Assembly (NCBI GenBank): GCA_002498375.1 | Contig: DAHC01000015.1 | Span: 62,001-126,000 of the forward strand | Source of the DNA: Methanocorpusculum sp. UBA424 | GTDB taxonomy: Archaea > Halobacteriota > Methanomicrobia > Methanomicrobiales > Methanocorpusculaceae | Length of the DNA stretch: 64,000 bases | Direction: 5' to 3' | Shown: piece after piece, positions 62,177 to 64,000 of the stretch | How the letters are laid out: every line of letters starts with the position of its first letter | How positions within the stretch are numbered: position 1 is the first letter of the stretch | The notes under the pieces: model-generated | Told to the model about the DNA's origin: nothing | The model's input: only the letters and a program-made list of their open reading frames with translations | Databases searched by the model: none | Program-made: the position numbers and the translations under genes

Positions 62177-62339
62177 TATCTCTCCAGCATATCCTGGAGA
62201 ATAATGTACTGTGATCAGTAAAAAATGTAACTATACTCACCCGCTGGGGTGTGTTTTTTCACCTCTGTTTCGGAAAACAAGTATGAAAAATCTATTCCCG
62301 GAGCAAATGGAATGTGTGATCGCCGCTCTCGTTTATATT

Positions 62340-62765
62340 CTGCTCTTTGGGTGGACAATATTATCATGGTCGCGATAATATTCCGATCGCCGATCACCAC
62401 AGCGGCAAGTATGAGTATGATCAGAAGATGTTCCCCGAGGAACAAAAGAGATGCCGAGTGCGATCTTTTCGTGTTTGGTTGCCATCTGCCCTTTTGTCTG
62501 GCAGATGTTTAACCTGATTGCCGTTGACGAGGTCGCGCCCATCCCCCCCAAGAAACAGCGCGGTGTTTGCGGCAAATCCCGCAAGCTGGAGGGCAGCCCA
62601 GACGAGGAACGTGGTGATGATCATCTGCAGACCGCCGCCGAGCTCTGCTGGGATCGATGCCTGTTCTTCGGTGATCAGATGGAGACCGAAGGGTCCAACA
62701 ATGATTCCTGTGAGAAAATAGCTGATAATGAACGGGATATGGATCTTTTGCTCTGTGTTCTGTAA
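62340..62765 (-). pseudogene. Degenerate partial copy of the CPA2 antiporter
   Basis: Three pieces in different frames match the intact antiporter next door. HIPFIISYFLTGIIVGPFGL with TEEQASIPAELGGGLQMI matches its start but lacks about 30 residues. TSSTAIRLNICQTKGQMATK matches HSSTAIIMNIYQKSGEIDTQ in a shifted frame. FLGEHLLIILILAAVVIGD matches a later helix, after a deletion of about 150 residues. It is decayed and not translatable as one protein. The copy runs in the same direction as the intact gene and overlaps the upstream region of the radical SAM gene. Confidence 0.8.
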
Positions 62766-62889
62766 AATATATACCCATACTTCTGTTCGAAAATTTCGGT
62801 TTTCCAATCGATCCCGGGGGTTTTCGGAGGATTCCAACAGGTGTCCGTCGGTCTGGCGAGAGAAAATATTTAGCCTGAGCAGAGAGGAT

Positions 62890-63987
62890 ATGTACATCTT
62901 ACGTATGCCGGATACCTTTCTGACCACCTATCTTAACTCCGCGATCGAGAAGCTTATCAAAGATATTCTGAAGGGCACTCTTTCGAACCGGAAGGAGACG
63001 GCGTTTCTTCTGGCGCAGATGAAGCATCAGCGGGAGAATGCAAAAAAACGGGCGGCCTGTTCGCATATGCCGGCATTTCTGATCGCAAGCATCACGTCGT
63101 CGTGCAATCTGCATTGTGCGGGCTGCTATGCAAGGGCGGTCGGAATGTGCGGGGAGGGGTCCGCAGGCGCTGAGCCGCTGAGTGTTCCCGAGTGGGAACA
63201 CATCTTTTCGCAGGCTGAGGATCTTGGGATCTCGTTTATTCTTCTCGCCGGAGGGGAGCCGCTTCTCCGCCGGGATCTGATTAAAACGGCGGCAGGGCAT
63301 ACTTCGATCATCTTCCCGATATTTACGAACGGGACGCTGATCGATGATGGGTATCTGGCTTTGTTCGACGGGCACCGGAATCTGGTGCCGGTCATCAGCA
63401 TCGAAGGGGGCATCGAGGAGACGGATGCCCGCCGGGGATCGGGGACGTATACGTCGATCCTTGCGTCGATGGACCGCCTTCATGAGGGAAAGATCCTGTT
63501 CGGCGTTTCGGTGACGATCACGAAGGAGAACTGCGCCGAAGTTACGTCGGCGGCGTTTCTGGATCTGCTGCGGGATAGGGGATGCAGGCTGGTGTTTTAT
63601 ATCGAGTACACGGCGATCGATCACGGGTCGAAGGAGCTGGAACTTGACTCCGCGATGCGTGAGGAGATCGAAGGGAAAATGACGGAGATAAAAGCCGGGT
63701 ATCCGGGGATGGTGTTTATTTCGTTTCCGGGAGACGAGAAGCATATGGGGGGGTGTCTTGCGGGCGGCAGAGGATTTTTCCATATCAATCCGTACGGGTC
63801 GGCGGAACCGTGTCCGTTTTCGCCGTATTCGGATCGGAACCTCCGCAACGTTTCCCTTTTGGATGCGGTGAACTCGCCGTTTTTTGCGAGGCTGATCGAG
63901 GCGGGCCTTGTCGGAGGGGAGCATGACGGAGGCTGCGCTTTGTTTGAGCACGAGGCGGAAGTCATTGCTCTCGTCAATAAGGAGTGA
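62890..63987 (+). CDS. Radical SAM protein
   Basis: 365 residues from the ATG at 62890, which follows AGAGGAT; the longer frame upstream runs through the antiporter remnant and is not coding. The radical SAM motif is CNLHCAGCYA (near residue 77), with LLAGGEPLLRRDL as the SAM-binding glycine motif. The C-terminal part has extra cysteines (MGGCLAGGRGFFHINPYG and AEPCPFSPY) as in proteins with auxiliary Fe-S clusters. The reaction is unknown. The short heme-biosynthesis-like or peptide-modifying branches are options. It ends 13 bp before the window end. Confidence 0.85.
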   Translation: MYILRMPDTFLTTYLNSAIEKLIKDILKGTLSNRKETAFLLAQMKHQRENAKKRAACSHMPAFLIASITSSCNLHCAGCYARAVGMCGEGSAGAEPLSVPEWEHIFSQAEDLGISFILLAGGEPLLRRDLIKTAAGHTSIIFPIFTNGTLIDDGYLALFDGHRNLVPVISIEGGIEETDARRGSGTYTSILASMDRLHEGKILFGVSVTITKENCAEVTSAAFLDLLRDRGCRLVFYIEYTAIDHGSKELELDSAMREEIEGKMTEIKAGYPGMVFISFPGDEKHMGGCLAGGRGFFHINPYGSAEPCPFSPYSDRNLRNVSLLDAVNSPFFARLIEAGLVGGEHDGGCALFEHEAEVIALVNKE

Positions 63988-64000
63988 TCCGGTTACTGGA

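Noticed and set aside
62728..62889. N-terminal extension of the radical SAM frame
   Set aside because: It runs through the antiporter remnant on the other strand; the ATG at 62890 has a ribosome-binding-like sequence and fits the domain start.
62899..63951. Long open frame (350 codons) opposite the radical SAM gene
   Set aside because: The other strand encodes a clear radical SAM protein with all motifs; the antisense frame has no domain and an Arg/Pro-rich shadow composition.
1..64000. CRISPR arrays, tRNA genes, integrase or intact insertion sequences
   Set aside because: No regularly spaced short direct repeats, no cloverleaf with a T-arm sequence, and no transposase or recombinase domain were seen on reading both strands by eye. 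A dedicated search was not possible.

Overview
The window comes from a methanogenic archaeon of the order Methanomicrobiales, most likely a Methanocorpusculum or close relative. This is an inference from gene content. Archaeal markers are a stand-alone two-KH NusA, ribosomal protein L10e, a family B DNA polymerase, GatD/GatE, the aminohept-ulosonate synthase route to aromatics, NreA with a PCNA-binding tail, archaeal RNase P RNA, and the YcaO/TfuA pair that thioamidates methyl-coenzyme M reductase. Start sites are often preceded by a TATA-like box only 20-35 nt upstream, which suggests many transcripts with little or no leader.

Layout. 1-5.8 kb: end of a transcription/translation operon (L30e tail, nusA), mobA and a ketopantoate-reductase-like gene, an ABC importer whose binding protein appears circularly permuted, and rpl10e. 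5.9-13.2 kb: polB-mdh, a GNAT acetyltransferase, ilvD, an M24 peptidase and the frameshifted tail of an MFS exporter. 13.2-22.6 kb: a branched-chain amino acid cluster, cimA-ilvB-ilvH-leuC-leuD-leuB on the minus strand and leuA-ilvC divergently on the plus strand. 23.0-25.5 kb: aromatic amino acid genes (ADH synthase, tyrA, pheA). 26-29 kb: two CpXC proteins coupled to pyrK-pyrD. 29-33.9 kb: argH-gatD-gatE and a small basic protein.

34-39.1 kb: two roughly 480-bp fold-back elements in inverted orientation flank mtaB, ppk and a DUF308 membrane protein. 39.2-43.9 kb: a MerR-like protein, NreA, a flavodoxin and small minus-strand genes including DUF5591, PspC and an E1-like ThiF/MoeB protein. 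The E1-like gene runs directly on from ycaO-tfuA (43.9-45.7 kb). 45.8-54 kb: fused MsrA-MsrB, a three-repeat surface protein, moeA, a methyltransferase, a TPR protein, Ppx/GppA and a bacterial-style ribE-ribB-ribH operon. 54-64 kb: a lone formate-dehydrogenase-like molybdoenzyme with Ser at the expected Cys/Sec metal-ligand position, RNase P RNA, small cysteine-rich proteins, HAD and metallo-beta-lactamase enzymes, a possible structured RNA, a CPA2 antiporter with a decayed partial copy beside it, and a radical SAM protein.

Most of the window is biosynthetic core. The most unusual points are the permuted binding protein, the fold-back elements, the E1-like gene joined to ycaO-tfuA, the Ser-substituted FdhA-like protein, and the possible leader and operator structures in front of the leu and aro genes. 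No tRNA, CRISPR array, prophage or intact transposase was seen.
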